The notes: generated from the letters alone by a model not told the origin. Shown: positions 34,777 to 45,479, counted from the stretch's first letter. The stretch is DNA of 64,000 nucleotides from Nemertoderma westbladi (GCA_032718475.1 JAUCBJ010006289.1:1-64000); one strand, 5' to 3'. Made by a program: numbers and translations.

Positions 34777-35149
34777 ATATATAGATAAATATAAAATATA
34801 CAGATATATTGTCTTAAATATGTAGGTTCCCTTATCTTTATTAGTGTTTGGACAGTCTCGGATAGCAGCAAACTGGCAGGGCGGGGGTATGGTGGGGGTT
34901 GGTTTCTATCATTAATGTAGTGGGATAACATTGTTTCCGACAGGGTGGATGAATCACTTCACTTCATAACATCACCTTCAACATCACCACCACTGTACTC
35001 GCATGCGAATTGGTGGCGTCCTGCGATATCACTTCATACATAATAAATTCGTACATAATAAAACTGATAATATTTTAATGTTTAATTTCATCTGTATGCA
35101 ATGCAGAAGTGATTGCAAATAAATAAATGATTGAATTGAATTGTGCCAT

Positions 35150-35400
35150 TAAGTCTTACATACTGTATTATACTGTTTGTACCTTGGCCTACAAATCTCT
35201 GATTTTGTTGTTGGTACTGTGCAATCAATATTTTACTTACATAATATTTTATTATAATTTTACTAACCTTCTACAAGTTCATCTTATCTTATTACTTAGT
35301 TGAAACTTTTTGTACTTTACTGTTATATTTGGCTGAAGATGATTTATGTATTAAATCGAAACGTTCCACTTATTTAATAATGGCATTTCTTCAATTCGCG
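35150..35400 (+). mobile_element. Penelope-like element 3' tail
   Basis: Similar layout to the 3' end of the element at 22464-23450: an AT-rich stretch, then TTTGGCTGAAGATG and a CGAAACGTT motif at the end. No coding sequence is attached. Confidence 0.55.
35330..35368 (+). ncRNA. Hammerhead-ribozyme-like core
   Basis: CTGAAGA (35333-35339), stem II GATTTA (35341-35346) and TAAATC (35352-35357) perfectly paired around loop TGTAT, then GAAA (35358-35361), ACGTT, and CCA (35366-35368) able to pair with TGG (35330-35332) as a short stem I. The ACGT after GAA is self-complementary, as expected for hammerheads that work as dimers through stem III. A better fit than the copy at 23363. Confidence 0.65.
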
Positions 35401-36332
35401 CTTGTAATATTAATTTTTACTATGATTAAGAATTGTAATCATTGGTCATTGGGTGAAATATGATAGTTGTTTAGAAATTGGAATGCCATGGAATAGCCAT
35501 ACAACTCGATCAGAGTTAAAGTCAGTTATTGCATGCATAGGCCCTACCAGTGTCATTATGTCATATGTTACAGTTACACTGCTACCCATTATAGAATTCC
35601 ATTATATACACATTATCAACTTTTTATCTACGCATTATCTAAGGTATTAGCTACTGCCCTACAAGAAAGCTTGTCAGAAGTGTGTGTAGGGTCACTATGC
35701 ACTACAGGTTTAAATGTCCTCTTATGCACATTAGACATAACCTAATACCAAAACGAACGACAATGTAATTATGTGATAGGCATAGTGTTTGAGGGTTACT
35801 GTGTGGATTACTGGATTACGGATTTGACAATTCAGTACAGTATCACAGCTGCTGCTTCTTTGAACTTCGCTGAAGGACAATCAAGGTGGGCTCAGAGCGT
35901 GGACTATCAATAGATTACACAGATTATTATTATAGACACATAGATGATTATATTCGTTATATAGTAGTCAGCGGTACTTAACAACCGACGTAAAAATCAT
36001 CTAAGTTCATAATGTTGGCATGGGAAGTTTTTGTATGTTGCTCAACCATTGTGCAATCACCGCCCACAATAGTGAATTATAATATAATACCGGTTCGATA
36101 TATTATATTATAATATACTACCGGTTCGTCCAGAGGTTTATGAAATGAAATAAAATGAAAATACAATTTCAAAGTCTAATGTATATACTGTATACAGGGG
36201 TAGGTTGCTGGACTGCAGCAATATGCTAGATTATGCTAGATGCTGCTATGATTATGCTCGATTATGCTAGATTGACTTGCCTAAATATACGAATGAGACT
36301 CTCATTATACTACATACTAACTTAGACATTAA

Positions 36333-36420
36333 GATGGCGAAGAGAAATAGAAAGCCAGCATGGAATGACAAAGAACGAGCCTGTCTAGTGGAATGCGTTA
36401 GAACACCCACGCGTCAATAA
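36333..36420 (+). pseudogene. Myb/SANT-like fragment (PIF/Harbinger second protein)
   Basis: From an ATG: MAKRNRKPAWNDKERACLVE CVRTPTRQ stop. W..(K)E...LV..V is the first helix of Myb/SANT-like proteins that accompany PIF/Harbinger transposases. The rest is missing. Confidence 0.5.
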
Positions 36421-36476
36421 ATAATATAATAAAAGTAAAAAGTTGAATTAATAAATAAATATGAATTATGTATTAA

Positions 36477-36716
36477 TTAATCATATCTCTTAAAATCTTC
36501 GCGAATGATATTTGAAATGTCTATAATAGCTGATTTATCAAACCGAAACCTTTGGATAAGTTCTTTGTCACTGAAAACCTCAAATGGGTTGTCTTTACTT
36601 CTTAATACGCGCTCACAATTTAACTGCATTTGCGTTATGTTGTCAAGCATCAACATCAAATGCACTGACATAATAAAAAATAAACTTGCATGTGTAAGAT
36701 ACCGAAATAAAAACAT
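36477..36716 (-). pseudogene. PIF/Harbinger transposase N-terminal fragment
   Basis: The minus-strand frame contains RVLRSKDNPFEVFSDKELIQ then RFRFDKSAIIDISNIIRED, the region preceding the DDE core in HARBI1-like nucleases (R.R.NP...SD.E...RFRF....I..L). It stops before the catalytic core. Placed 57 bp from the Myb-like fragment on the opposite strand, an arrangement compatible with a two-gene Harbinger element that lost most of its coding sequence. Confidence 0.6.
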
Positions 36717-37376
36717 TAAATAATACGAAATAATATATTTCTAGAATCTAATTAGGGTAATATATCGCCATGGAGTCAACCCTCTACGTTTTTTGGACTT
36801 CGTAGCTTTAAGTCACTTTTAATGATCATTATAACTTCTAATATTGGTTCTAGTATAGTGTGTCACTATGCACTACAGCTTTAAGCGGCCTCTTTATGCA
36901 TTCCACTTAAAATATGTAATTAAAATTAAATTAACTAAATAAAATTTAAATAACTAATTAAAATTAAAATAACTACTTAAAATTAAAATAACTAATTAAA
37001 ATGTAAAATAACTAATTAAAATTAAAATAACGAATAAATATCATAATGCTAATACTGTAATTATGGGATAGTGGGATAATTTGATTTGATGACATTTGGT
37101 AGCCTACTGTTGTACTGTATCCAGTATCACACAGCTGCTGCTACGCTTAACGACCAATGTGGACATCCTCTAAGTTCATCATGCTGGTGTGGAAAGTTAT
37201 GGTATGTTGCGCAGCCATTGTGCAGTCACCACCAACAATAGTGGATTGTGCAATACCCACTACTCCCACAAATACGGCAGTCGCTGTTCAGCTAAGGTGT
37301 CAGGGCCTGGAATCAGTGGAATTCCCATGTTGACTTTCATGTAACTCTTTACTTTGGACCAAATGGTCTCGAAGGG

Positions 37377-37590
37377 TTAACCCTATTACCACTGGGGGGG
37401 GGGGGGTGGGGGGGGGGGCGAATCGGCCCCCCTTAGTTTTTAATTGCTGTATCTATTCTATATATTTAATTGCTGTAATCTATCTATGCAACCACAGTAT
37501 GTACCTGCCCAATTTTTTAAGAATATTAGCCAAATTTAATGGCACATCTTTTGAAAAAAAAACGGCGTTGCTATTGGATTTCTACTTTTC
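37377..37590 (+). mobile_element. piggyBac-like element, left end
   Basis: TTAACCCTATTACCACTGGG at 37377 matches the terminus of the element at 31389, followed by a G-rich tract (37394-37418). The rest of the element was probably split by the foldback insertion; a matching right end was not found. Confidence 0.45.
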
Positions 37591-38689
37591 GATGTGGGTG
37601 CCTATGGCATACATATGGTATTTTTATTCTTGATTAATTATGTCGGTCTTGAATTTATTTACATCGGCCTTGAACTTATTTATGTCCCTCTTGATTTATT
37701 TATATGTTGGTCTTGATTTATTAATGTCGATTTTGAATATATTATTGACGCACTTGATTTATTTATGGCGGCGCTCTTGAATTATTTATATCGGTCTTGA
37801 TTCCCATTTACTTGGTCTTGATTCATTGGTCGAAGGAATTTCTACCATTATAATCAACCAATCAGAATCAGCTACACAGTATTTGAATTAATCACCTGAG
37901 TACAAAGGACTATGCTAACCAGTACTGATAGCCCATTGTCAGTGAATTCTTCTTTGTTTTGTATTTGGGTTAGGCCTACTGGGTTTATTAGATTTGTTAT
38001 TAGGTCATTAGTATTAGGTACCATTGTTGCGTCGTTTGTGACTTGTGTTTATAATAACCCTACCAGACCTATAGTTTATTTAGTTTTTTTAGATATTTTT
38101 TGGTTATTATAGTCCTTTATTAACTTGTCAACAACAGCCAAAATGTCCCTCAAAAATTCCTCTTCCATCCTCTTTCATACCGGTACTCAGTTACTTACTT
38201 ACTACATATACTGCCTTACTGTTATAGTTAGTAGGCCTGAGGCACTTAATTGTAAGGCAAGGACTGCTCTACTATAGGTCTGGTAGGGTTATTATAAACA
38301 CAAGTCACAAACGGCACAACAATGGTACCTAATACTAATGACCTAATAACAAATCCAATAAACCCAGTAGGCCTAACCCAAATACAAAACAATGAAGAAT
38401 TTACTGACAATGGGCTAGCAGTACTGGTTAGCATAGTCCTTTGTACTCAGGTGATTAATTCAAATCGTTACCGGTACCATGCACTGCATACATTAGTGTA
38501 GTGTATTCTCACTGCACTACTGTGTAGCTGATTCTGATTGGTTGATTATAATGGTAGAAATTCCTTTGAACAATGAATGAAGACCAAGTAAATGGGAATC
38601 AAGACCGATATAAATAATTCAAGAGTGCTGCCATAAATAAATCAAGTGCGACAATAATAATTCAAGGGCGAGATAATTAATTAAAGGGC

Positions 38690-38804
38690 TGTAGTGAGCG
38701 CGATTCTCGCATTAGCGCGACTCACATCATTTCAAAGTAATATATTACAGTCAGGAACATGTACTATGTTGACACCAGGAGGTTCGATATCTGTTACCGC
38801 TACA
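38690..38804 (-). repeat. 3' LTR of CsRn1 element
   Basis: 115 bp, identical to the 5' LTR. Unusually short for a gypsy LTR. The element-sense end carries CTCACTACA; a polypurine tract GGGGGGAGTAG lies directly inside (complement of 38805-38816). Confidence 0.93.
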
Positions 38805-38825
38805 CTACTCCCCCCAGAACCGTGA

Positions 38826-41800
38826 TTAAAAAAAATACTTCGGCTGTCGGATTTCCCGCCCACTTCGAGTAGTTACGGGGAGTTCGGACGGAGTTTCCGC
38901 TAGGTGGGGTGAGGGAGTAGAAGGTTCAGCCGGGGTGGTACTGGCAGTGGATGGTCGACCACGGCGTGGCGGGACGGCCACTGCAACGGGCTGGTCGATC
39001 GCGAGGTGAGCCGGTTTTAGTCTGTCGACGGATATAGTTTCGCGCCGACCACCCACCTCGACGATGAATGTTTTGGGCCCCCGTTCCGCTACTTTATACG
39101 GCCCAGTGTAGGGCCGCTGTAAGGGGCCGCAGTGTGCATCAGTACGCACAAAGACATACTCGCTTGTACTGAGCTGAGGAGGCACAGATGAGCCGGGTTT
39201 CCCGTGTCGCGAAGTTGGTGTCGGCACGAACTGCCTCGCGTGTTTGTGGAGGTCCTGAAGGAAGGCTGTGGATTCCGGTGGATTGGTTGGCGAGGCGACG
39301 AAGTCACCGGGCACCGTTAGTGGTGAGCCGTACACCAACTCAGCCGAGGAGCAGTTCAGGTCTTCCTTTGGGGCGGTCCGGTTGCCGAGAAGGGCCCAGG
39401 GCAGTTCATCCACCCAGTTGGGGCCGGTTAGTCGGGCCCTCAGGGACGCCTTGAGGGAGCGGTGGAACCGTTCCACCAGACCGTTTGCCTGCGGATGGTA
39501 CGACATGGTCCGGTGGAGTTTCGTCCCGAGGAGGCGGTTGACTTCGGACCACAACTCCGAGGTGAACTGGGCGCCACGGTCAGAGGAGAGTTCGGCCGGG
39601 ACGCCGAACCGGGCGATCCAGTGGGCGACGAGAGCGCGGGCGCAGGTCTCGGTTGTTGAGTCGGCGAGCGGAATGGCCTCGGGCCAGCGCGTCGTCCGGT
39701 CGACGATGGTGAAGAGGTAGGTGAACCCTTGGGATGGAGGGAGGGGACCTACCAGGTCGACGTTAACGTGGTCGAAGCGACGACGTGGGACAGTGAAGGT
39801 CTCCAGTGGAGCCTTCGTATGGCGCTGAACCTTGGAGGTCTGGCAGGCGACGCAGGCCTTGGCCCAGGCAGTTACCTGTTTGGCGAGGCCGTGCCAGACA
39901 AAGCGCTCCGAGATGAGCTTCCGAGTTGAGCGGATGGACGGATGGGACAGGGAGTGGACTACGTCGAACACGCGACGGCGCCATGAACTCGGGACGAGCG
40001 GCCGGGGTTGGCCAGTCGAGACGTCGCAGAGAAGCGTGACGTCCTTCTCCATGAACGTGACGTCACGCAGGTCAAGGCTACCTGGGTTCCTCCGGAGGGT
40101 CTGGAGTTCGTTGTCCTCCCGCTGGGCAGCCGCCATGGCGGTATAGTCGACCCCGAGTTGGGTCGACAGGTGGCCCACGAAGCTGCGGGAGAGGGCGTCC
40201 GCCACCTGGTTGTCCTTCCCGTCAACATGACGTACATTGGTGGTGAACTCAGATATGTACGCCAGGTGGCGCTGTTGACGGGGAGACCAGGGGTCAGTGA
40301 CCTTGGCGAATGCGTGGGTCAGCGGTTTGTGGTCCGTATAGGCCACAAACGGACGGCCCTCTAGGAAATACCGGAAGTGGCGGACCGCGAGGTACAGGCC
40401 GAGGAGTTCGCGGTCGTAGGCGCTGTACTTCCGTTCCGGAGGGCGGAGTTGGCGGCTGAAGAAGGCGAGCGGCCGCCACTTCCCATCGGACCACTGCTCG
40501 AGGGCCGCGCCGACTGCGGAGTCGGAGGCGTCGGTGGTGATGGAGGTTGGGGTGTCGTGGCGGGGGTGGACGAGCATGGTGGCGTCCGCGAGGGCCCGCT
40601 TGGAGGACTCGAACGCAGCGTTGAGTTTGGGAGTCCAGTCGACGTCCTTAACCTTGGTGGCGACGGTGGCATAAAGGGGCTGCATGGTGGCAGCAGCTGC
40701 GGGAATAAATCGGTGGTAAAACGTTACCATACCGATAAATTCCCGCAACCCTTTAGTGGTGGTTGGACGAGGGAAGGAGCGGACGGCTTCCACCTTGTCC
40801 GGGAGCGGATGGACTCCGGACTCGTTGACGATGTGTCCGAGGAACTGGATCTCCGCCACCCCGAACTCGCACTTCGCCAGGTTGACGACGAGGCCGTTGT
40901 CCTGGAGTCGTTGGAAGAGTTGGCGGAGGTGTACGAGGTATTCCTCGGGGGTCGCGCTTGCGATGAGAATGTCGTCCAGGTACGCGAAGAGGAAGTCCAA
41001 CCCAGCACAGACGGAGTCCATCAGGCGTTGGAAGGCCTGGGCGGCGTTCTTGAGGCCGAACGGCATCCGGACAAATTCGAAGAGTCCGAACGGAGTGATA
41101 ACGGCGGTCTTGGGAACGTCGCCGGGGGCCACGGGGATTTGGTGGTAGCCCCGCACCAGGTCGACCTTAGAGAAGATCGTGGCCCCGGCGAGACGCGCCG
41201 AGAAGTCCTGGATGTGCAGGACTGGGTAGCGATCGGGGGTCGTGGCGTCGTTGAGGAGACGGTAGTCCCCGCAGGGGCGCCAACCCCCGGCCGGCTTGGG
41301 CACCATATGGAGGGGAGACGACCAGGGACTATTCGAACGGCGAATAATCCCCATCTCCTCCATCTTGCTGAACTCCGCCCGCGCGATCTCGAGTTTATCC
41401 GGCGGGAGTCGTCGAGCGCGGGCGTGGATGGGGCGACCGGCGGTCGGGATGTAATGCTCCACGCCGTGGCGAGTAGACGAGTCCGAGAAGGTCGGCGTCG
41501 TGATGGAGGAGAACTCCGCCAGGAGGTCGGCGTAGACTCGATCTACGGCTGTCGACGCGAGTTGAGGGTGGGTTCCTGGGATGGTGGAGGAGGAGCAACG
41601 GAGGGGGATCGGCTGGAAGGTTTCCATGTCGATGAGTTGCTGCCCCTTGACGTCCACCATCAGGGCGTGGTCGCAGAGGAAGTCCGCCCCTAGCAACGGC
41701 TGGGGGACGTCCGCGATCACGAAGTCCCAGTTGAACTGGCGGCCGTTGAAACGCAGAGGAACTCCGCGGGTTCCGTAGGAACGGATCGGTGATCCGTTGA

Positions 41801-42017
41801 CAGCGCGGAGCGGCGGTCCGGTACGACCGGAACGGGTGTCGAATCCGCTGGCGGGAAACACGCTCACCTGGGCGCCGGTGTCCACGAGGAAGTGGTGGCC
41901 GGAGTTTCGGTCCCAGAGGTAGAGGAGGTTGTCCCGCTGGTGGTAGCGACCAGTCGACGCAGCGGCTAGCGTCGGCTGGTCGGAGCGTTTCCCAGGAAGC
42001 TGCACGGCAACCGGCAC
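38826..42017 (-). CDS. pol: Pol polyprotein (PR-RT-RH-IN) of CsRn1-type element
   Basis: 1063 codons, uninterrupted. Aspartic protease [15 protein letters not shown] (DTG at 46-48); reverse transcriptase with [35 protein letters not shown] and YLDD (346-349); RNase [16 protein letters not shown] and YTDHKPL; ADALSR at 607-611; integrase zinc finger H..H..C..C (about 688-725), then catalytic Asp754 (NVDLVGPL), Asp813 ([10 protein letters not shown]) and Glu849 ([11 protein letters not shown]). The order RT-RH-IN is gypsy. There is no chromodomain. The frame overlaps gag by 52 bp in the -1 frame, so Pol is probably made by ribosomal frameshifting; the listed Met is only the first in the open frame. 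Confidence 0.95.
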   Translation of the reverse strand: MPVAVQLPGKRSDQPTLAAASTGRYHQRDNLLYLWDRNSGHHFLVDTGAQVSVFPASGFDTRSGRTGPPLRAVNGSPIRSYGTRGVPLRFNGRQFNWDFVIADVPQPLLGADFLCDHALMVDVKGQQLIDMETFQPIPLRCSSSTIPGTHPQLASTAVDRVYADLLAEFSSITTPTFSDSSTRHGVEHYIPTAGRPIHARARRLPPDKLEIARAEFSKMEEMGIIRRSNSPWSSPLHMVPKPAGGWRPCGDYRLLNDATTPDRYPVLHIQDFSARLAGATIFSKVDLVRGYHQIPVAPGDVPKTAVITPFGLFEFVRMPFGLKNAAQAFQRLMDSVCAGLDFLFAYLDDILIASATPEEYLVHLRQLFQRLQDNGLVVNLAKCEFGVAEIQFLGHIVNESGVHPLPDKVEAVRSFPRPTTTKGLREFIGMVTFYHRFIPAAAATMQPLYATVATKVKDVDWTPKLNAAFESSKRALADATMLVHPRHDTPTSITTDASDSAVGAALEQWSDGKWRPLAFFSRQLRPPERKYSAYDRELLGLYLAVRHFRYFLEGRPFVAYTDHKPLTHAFAKVTDPWSPRQQRHLAYISEFTTNVRHVDGKDNQVADALSRSFVGHLSTQLGVDYTAMAAAQREDNELQTLRRNPGSLDLRDVTFMEKDVTLLCDVSTGQPRPLVPSSWRRRVFDVVHSLSHPSIRSTRKLISERFVWHGLAKQVTAWAKACVACQTSKVQRHTKAPLETFTVPRRRFDHVNVDLVGPLPPSQGFTYLFTIVDRTTRWPEAIPLADSTTETCARALVAHWIARFGVPAELSSDRGAQFTSELWSEVNRLLGTKLHRTMSYHPQANGLVERFHRSLKASLRARLTGPNWVDELPWALLGNRTAPKEDLNCSSAELVYGSPLTVPGDFVASPTNPPESTAFLQDLHKHARQFVPTPTSRHGKPGSSVPPQLSTSEYVFVRTDAHCGPLQRPYTGPYKVAERGPKTFIVEVGGRRETISVDRLKPAHLAIDQPVAVAVPPRRGRPSTASTTPAEPSTPSPHLAETPSELPVTTRSGREIRQPKYFF

Positions 42018-42688
42018 TGCTTGGCGGCACTACCAAACTGGGCGTGGTAGTAGCACAACCCGTCGGTGTCGGGTCGAGCAGTAGGCCTACCGGATGAGTT
42101 TGTGGTCGCCTTCGTGGGTTGCGGCGCGGAGGAGTTCTTCGTCGGTAGTGAGTTCGTCACCCGGTTTAATCCGGCTGGTTGGGAGACTCCCTGCTGTTTG
42201 GCCAGCCACAGAACGTCGGCGGTGGCAGCCAGGGCGTGGGGATCCGCGAAAGAGTTGTTGGAGACCTGGAGCTGGATGTCCTCGGGGAGCTGCTCCAGAA
42301 AGAGCTGCTCGAACAGCAGACACGGAGTATGGCCGGCGAGGAGCCCCAACATCTCGTCCATCAACTGGGACGGCTTGCGGTCGCCCAGCCCGCGCATCCG
42401 CAGCAGCTTCGCGGCGCGCTCGCGTCGACTCAAGGCGAAAGTTCCGAGGAGTCGAGCCTTGAGGGATTCGTATTTCCCTTCGGAAGGCGGGGCGGTGAGG
42501 ATGTCCAGTAGACGGGCGGCGGTGGGTTGATCCAGAGCGGCGACAACGTAGAAGTATTTAGTCGTGTCGTCGACGATCCTCCGGATGCTAAACTGGGCCT
42601 CCACCTGGGCAAACCATACCGACGGGTTTTCGGCCCAGAAGTGTGGCAGTTTAACTCCAACCGCGTTGACATTTGCCTCGTTAGCCAT
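41966..42688 (-). CDS. gag: Gag of CsRn1-type element with CHCC motif
   Basis: 240 residues starting [20 protein letters not shown]. Contains a capsid-like segment ([14 protein letters not shown] ... [20 protein letters not shown] type helices) and near the C-terminus [18 protein letters not shown], a C-x2-H-x9-C-x3-C motif (C212, H215, C225, C229). This CHCC arrangement in place of the CCHC knuckle marks the CsRn1 lineage. It packages element RNA. The frame ends in the overlap with pol. Confidence 0.9.
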   Translation of the reverse strand: MANEANVNAVGVKLPHFWAENPSVWFAQVEAQFSIRRIVDDTTKYFYVVAALDQPTAARLLDILTAPPSEGKYESLKARLLGTFALSRRERAAKLLRMRGLGDRKPSQLMDEMLGLLAGHTPCLLFEQLFLEQLPEDIQLQVSNNSFADPHALAATADVLWLAKQQGVSQPAGLNRVTNSLPTKNSSAPQPTKATTNSSGRPTARPDTDGLCYYHAQFGSAAKQCRLPCSFLGNAPTSRR

Positions 42689-42729
42689 TATGTATACCTA
42701 AACAGATGTTATTGACGCAAACCCGTTTG

Positions 42730-42747
42730 CGTCAGTCTGGGTCACCA
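42730..42747 (-). other. Primer-binding site, tRNA-Trp type
   Basis: Directly inside the 5' LTR the element sense strand reads TGGTGACCCAGAC. The 3' end of eukaryotic tRNA-Trp (...CGGGGTCACCA) would pair with TGGTGACCC plus most following bases. tRNA-Trp priming is a known trait of CsRn1 elements, agreeing with the CHCC gag. Confidence 0.75.
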
Positions 42748-42748
42748 A

Positions 42749-42863
42749 TGTAGTGAGCGCGATTCTCGCATTAGCGCGACTCACATCATTTCAAAGTAAT
42801 ATATTACAGTCAGGAACATGTACTATGTTGACACCAGGAGGTTCGATATCTGTTACCGCTACA
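42749..42863 (-). repeat. 5' LTR of CsRn1 element
   Basis: 115 bp, identical at every base to the 3' LTR. It should contain the element promoter. Confidence 0.93.
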
Positions 42864-43253
42864 GGACGACATAAATAAATTAAGTGGGACAATAATAATT
42901 CAAGAGCGATATAATAATTCAAGGGCGAGATAATTAAATCAAGTGCGGCATAATATATTCAAAATCGACATTAATAAATCAAGACCGACATATAAATAAA
43001 TCAAGAGGGACATGAATAAGTTCAAGACCGATGTAAATAAATTAAAGACCGACATAATTAATCAAGAATAAAAATACCAGGTCCATAGGTGCCACATCAA
43101 AATTTGGCCCCCAACACAAATTTTTTTGAAATTTTAGAATTTTACAAGGTCAGTTGTGAGGTCGTAATTATTTATGTTGTGGCTGTTTTTTTATTGATTT
43201 TGATTGGTATGGAGCCTTCTACTACTCTATATATGTGTGTAAGTGTAGTGGTA

Positions 43254-44309
43254 GGGGAAGCGGGGGCATTAAGGGACACACTTTAGTGATTTCCGTTATA
43301 AGTTATCCTGTAGGCCTTTCATTTCAACTTTAATGGTATGGAAGGCTTAGCGGGGTGTTTTTTTAAGTTTTCAGTGTCCCCTAATGCCCACTTATATAGT
43401 TAATGATATACAATATTTTTTAAAAATCTTATCCTCGTCCGGATTAATACCCACCCACTATTTATTTTTAAAAAATTCACCTTTGACCCAAAATTGACAA
43501 ATTTATGGGACATAAAAGAATAGCACATTATACACAGTTATAAATTGTATAATTCAGTAATTACTAAAGTATCTATAGGCCTATGGCTATACCAACATTG
43601 ATACATCAGTCTGTAAGTATATACATATAACGGGACATTATAAATTGAAGCCGCTTCTCTGAGAGTGAGAGTTGGATTCGATTTATAGGCTTTTAGCGCG
43701 TCGACTAGCTGTGGGTTTATACGCTCCTTGACTCTCTTCCCTTTAGAACAACCACGAGACTTCCCAACTTTGTAACGCTTAACCATGGTCAATCTAGATA
43801 CCGGTATGTCTTGGCGAATAAGCTAATAAGCCTAGCTAAAGTGAGTACTGGAGTATGTGTTTCTGAATAAAGGTTTAAGTGACAGTGCCATTGACCCTTA
43901 ATGCCCACAAAATGCGAAAAAATACTCAATAGTTAAAAAGCCATTTCAACATGAAATTATATTTAAAATTTTTAAAAACAATAAAAAATAGGCTATTTTA
44001 ATGTTGTTTCCACAAAATGAAACCAAGATTGACCTATTTAGTGATGGTTAGGCTGTGTGGCCGGGGCCAAAACTATTGACTCCAAAGTTTTAGGGAAACT
44101 TTATTGTATCAATTACAAAAGTAGTTTTAGATATTGAAATTTAGTTGCATAATTGAAAACAGTAATATATTGATTATGTAGTATTTGGATAGGGCTCTAA
44201 TCTGTAGCCAATTTGAATTAAAAAAAATTATTTTTATTTCAAGGGACAGGGCCATGAAAACAAAATTTTGTCCCTTAATGCCCTCTGTCCCTTAATGAAC
44301 CCCTTCCCC
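43254..44309 (-). mobile_element. pogo-like (Tc1/mariner) internally deleted element
   Basis: Left end GGGGAAGCGGGGGCATTAAG and complement of the right end GGGGAAGGGGTTCATTAAGG are TIRs, each flanked by TA (43252-43253 and 44310-44311), the target duplication of this superfamily. The word CCCTTAATGCCC, or a close variant, recurs inside (43378, 43891, 44272), a subterminal-repeat pattern. Only the N-terminal part of a transposase remains. It is inserted in the modular repeat region. Confidence 0.8.
43538..43792 (-). pseudogene. pogo-like transposase N-terminal HTH fragment
   Basis: MTMVKRYKVGKSRGCSKGKR then NPQLVDALKAYKSNPTLTLR and EAASIYNVPL: a psq/CENP-B-type helix-turn-helix (ALxAxK...TLRxAAxxYxVP) that binds element ends. 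No CENP-B second domain or DDE core follows, so this is the remnant of a deleted transposase gene. Confidence 0.65.
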
Positions 44310-44311
44310 TA

Positions 44312-45030
44312 CTTCAAATTTTCAAAATTGCAATATTCTGTAAATACTCTAAAGTGTTGATTTCAACACATGGGTTTTTTGGACCGCTGCATCTATTTGA
44401 AATTAATATAGAAGCATCAAATATAGTGGCGTGGCACTTCAAAATTTCAAAATACAATATTCGGAAACTACCACAAAGTTTTCATTTAAACCCATTTTTA
44501 TATGTTTTCTGGACCGTAGAATCGATTGAAAGTAATATAGAAGCCCTAGGAGTACGTCATTTTTGGTTCACCAAAATTAGGGCATGGCACTTCACAAATT
44601 TTCAAAATTACGATATTCAGAGAATACACCAAAGTTATGATTTCATTGTATTTTTATAGGTTTTCTGGAGCGCTAAATCGATTGAAAGTACAGTAATATT
44701 GAATCATCAAGTCTTACGGCTTTGCACTTTTTCAAAATTTGAAGTGCCGCTAATCCTAATTTTGGTTCACCAAAAATGACAAACCACTACGTCTTTATAC
44801 TTTCAATTGATTCAGCAGTTCAGAAACTTATAAAAATGCGTTGAAATCTCAACTTTGGTGTTTTTTCCGAATCTCGTATTTTTCAAAATTTGAAGTGCCA
44901 CGCCCTAATTTTGGTGCTCAAAAAATGACAAACCACTAAGTCTTCAGGCTTCTTTCTATATTACTTTCAATCGATTCAGAAGTCCAGAAAACCCATAAAA
45001 AGGCGTTGAAATGGGGGCATTTTCCCTTGG
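44312..45030. repeat. Palindromic array of about 150-160 bp modules
   Basis: Forward modules start near 44339, 44480 and 44628, each with GGTTTTCTGGA(C/G)CG... followed by ATCGATTGAAAGTA and GGCACTTC. From about 44700 onward the modules run inverted (TTGAAGTGCC..., TACTTTCAATTGATTCAGCA, CAGAAAACCCATAAAAAGGC). The word GGTTTTCTGGGGCGCAGATT at 31826 shows the same module family inside the piggyBac-like element, suggesting this array is element interior. Confidence 0.65.
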
Positions 45031-45479
45031 ATGTTTTTTTATTTTTTGTAACCTTTGACTTCGAGGTTCTCGAACAAGACTGCAGCAACGGAGACTGTAC
45101 TGGAGGTATTTGACTTTCTGTTGCAGATATATTTCTTAACAGATTGGTAGGCATTTGTTTTTTTTTCGCTTTCAAGTGTGCTAGCCATTGCATCGTGATA
45201 CTTATTATAGTTTATTACAGGTTATACTCAGTTGTTTATTTGAACCTCAGAAATTTGGGACCTGGATGTAATGCTGTTTTATAATTTGGGCATGAACATG
45301 TTGAAGGCTCTTATGCTGGATCGAGAGTACAATTTTCGATGTGGCTGTCCCCGCCATCTGTCTTTATCCAAATATACACCAGATTATTGTATTGAAACAA
45401 GTTAACTTATCAATTGTCGGCACTAGTAAAGCAAAAGATAGATTTTTTATAATATAAATTTTGGGCTAGAGTTCCGTAT

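Larger units (their letters stand above)
30051..35145 (+). pseudogene. CR1/jockey-like LINE, decayed and interrupted
   Basis: Starts with a PHD-like finger region (SCWVYYTDLDRRDHAFSC, CTLCKNYFHF, then ISGVSDADEDIF), followed by an endonuclease domain: FSAINEILSGVNHTY, GAAIYVKDGLVYTERTDLKL, VGCIYRPGSVDYETF, IICGDMNIDL, GTADHFTY (30500-31160) and NFSDFNEFHFLHDLANP. A piggyBac-like element then intervenes (31389-32703). RT resumes at about 32880: AYRFNNFFSTIAPNFVSKLP, LISVLPIFSKIYEKILHGQL, NHQFGFRKNMSTFHALL, LNGVRGKPLDLIKDYL, TSGVPRG, LLYVNDLPYV, STLFADDTSF (about 33830), and a C-terminal segment KLNILPTLHLYRLQL. Frameshifts and stops are frequent. A probable 3' UTR runs to a GATTGAATTGAATTG tail near 35142. 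Confidence 0.78.
35690..37260. repeat. Direct repeats of about 400 bp flanking Harbinger debris
   Basis: 35690-36090 and 36845-37260 share ordered blocks: TCACTATGCACTACAG, ACAGTATCACA(C)AGCTGCTGCT, CATCTAAGTTCAT/CCTCTAAGTTCAT, GGTATGTTGCGCAGCCATTG (or close variant), and CAATAGTG followed by ATT. The copies are diverged and differ by indels. The second copy also contains an AT-rich 19 bp tandem array (36910-37030, AACTAATTAAAATTAAAAT). Confidence 0.65.
38690..42863 (-). mobile_element. Complete gypsy LTR retrotransposon, CsRn1 clade
   Basis: 4174 bp, with two identical 115 bp LTRs (38690-38804 and 42749-42863; TGTAG...CTACA). Contents: gag 42688-41966 and pol 42017-38826. The primer-binding site and polypurine tract are adjacent to the correct LTRs. 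Flanks GGGC and GGAC suggest an imperfect 4 bp target duplication. Identical LTRs and open frames indicate a very recent insertion. Distinctly GC-richer than the surrounding DNA. Confidence 0.93.
37590..43107. mobile_element. Foldback-type element with satellite arms, carrying a gypsy insertion
   Basis: The left arm (37590-38080) is an inverted copy of the right arm (38270-38689 plus 42864-43107). Outer arm parts are tandem units of about 20-22 bp of the form TTATTTATGTCGGTCTTGAT; inner parts are unique (for example ATTCTTCTTTGTTTTGTATT against 38383-38402, and ACCCTACCAGACCTATAGT against 38272-38290). The central spacer is about 190 bp. Tandem units building long terminal inverted repeats are typical of foldback elements. 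The CsRn1 gypsy element interrupts the right arm, and the satellite units resume at 42864. Confidence 0.75.

Noticed and set aside
35690-37260. LTR pair interpretation of the direct repeats
   Set aside because: No TG...CA ends, primer site or polypurine tract, and the interior holds Harbinger rather than retroelement sequence.
39188-40364. Several plus-strand and alternative-frame open frames of 60-150 codons
   Set aside because: Shadows of gypsy pol; no motifs and no independent conservation visible.
40377-41693. 438-codon open frame on the plus strand
   Set aside because: It lies fully antisense to the intact gypsy pol gene. Its Gly/Glu/Val-rich composition is what a GC-rich codon pattern gives in the opposite frame, and it has no recognisable motif.
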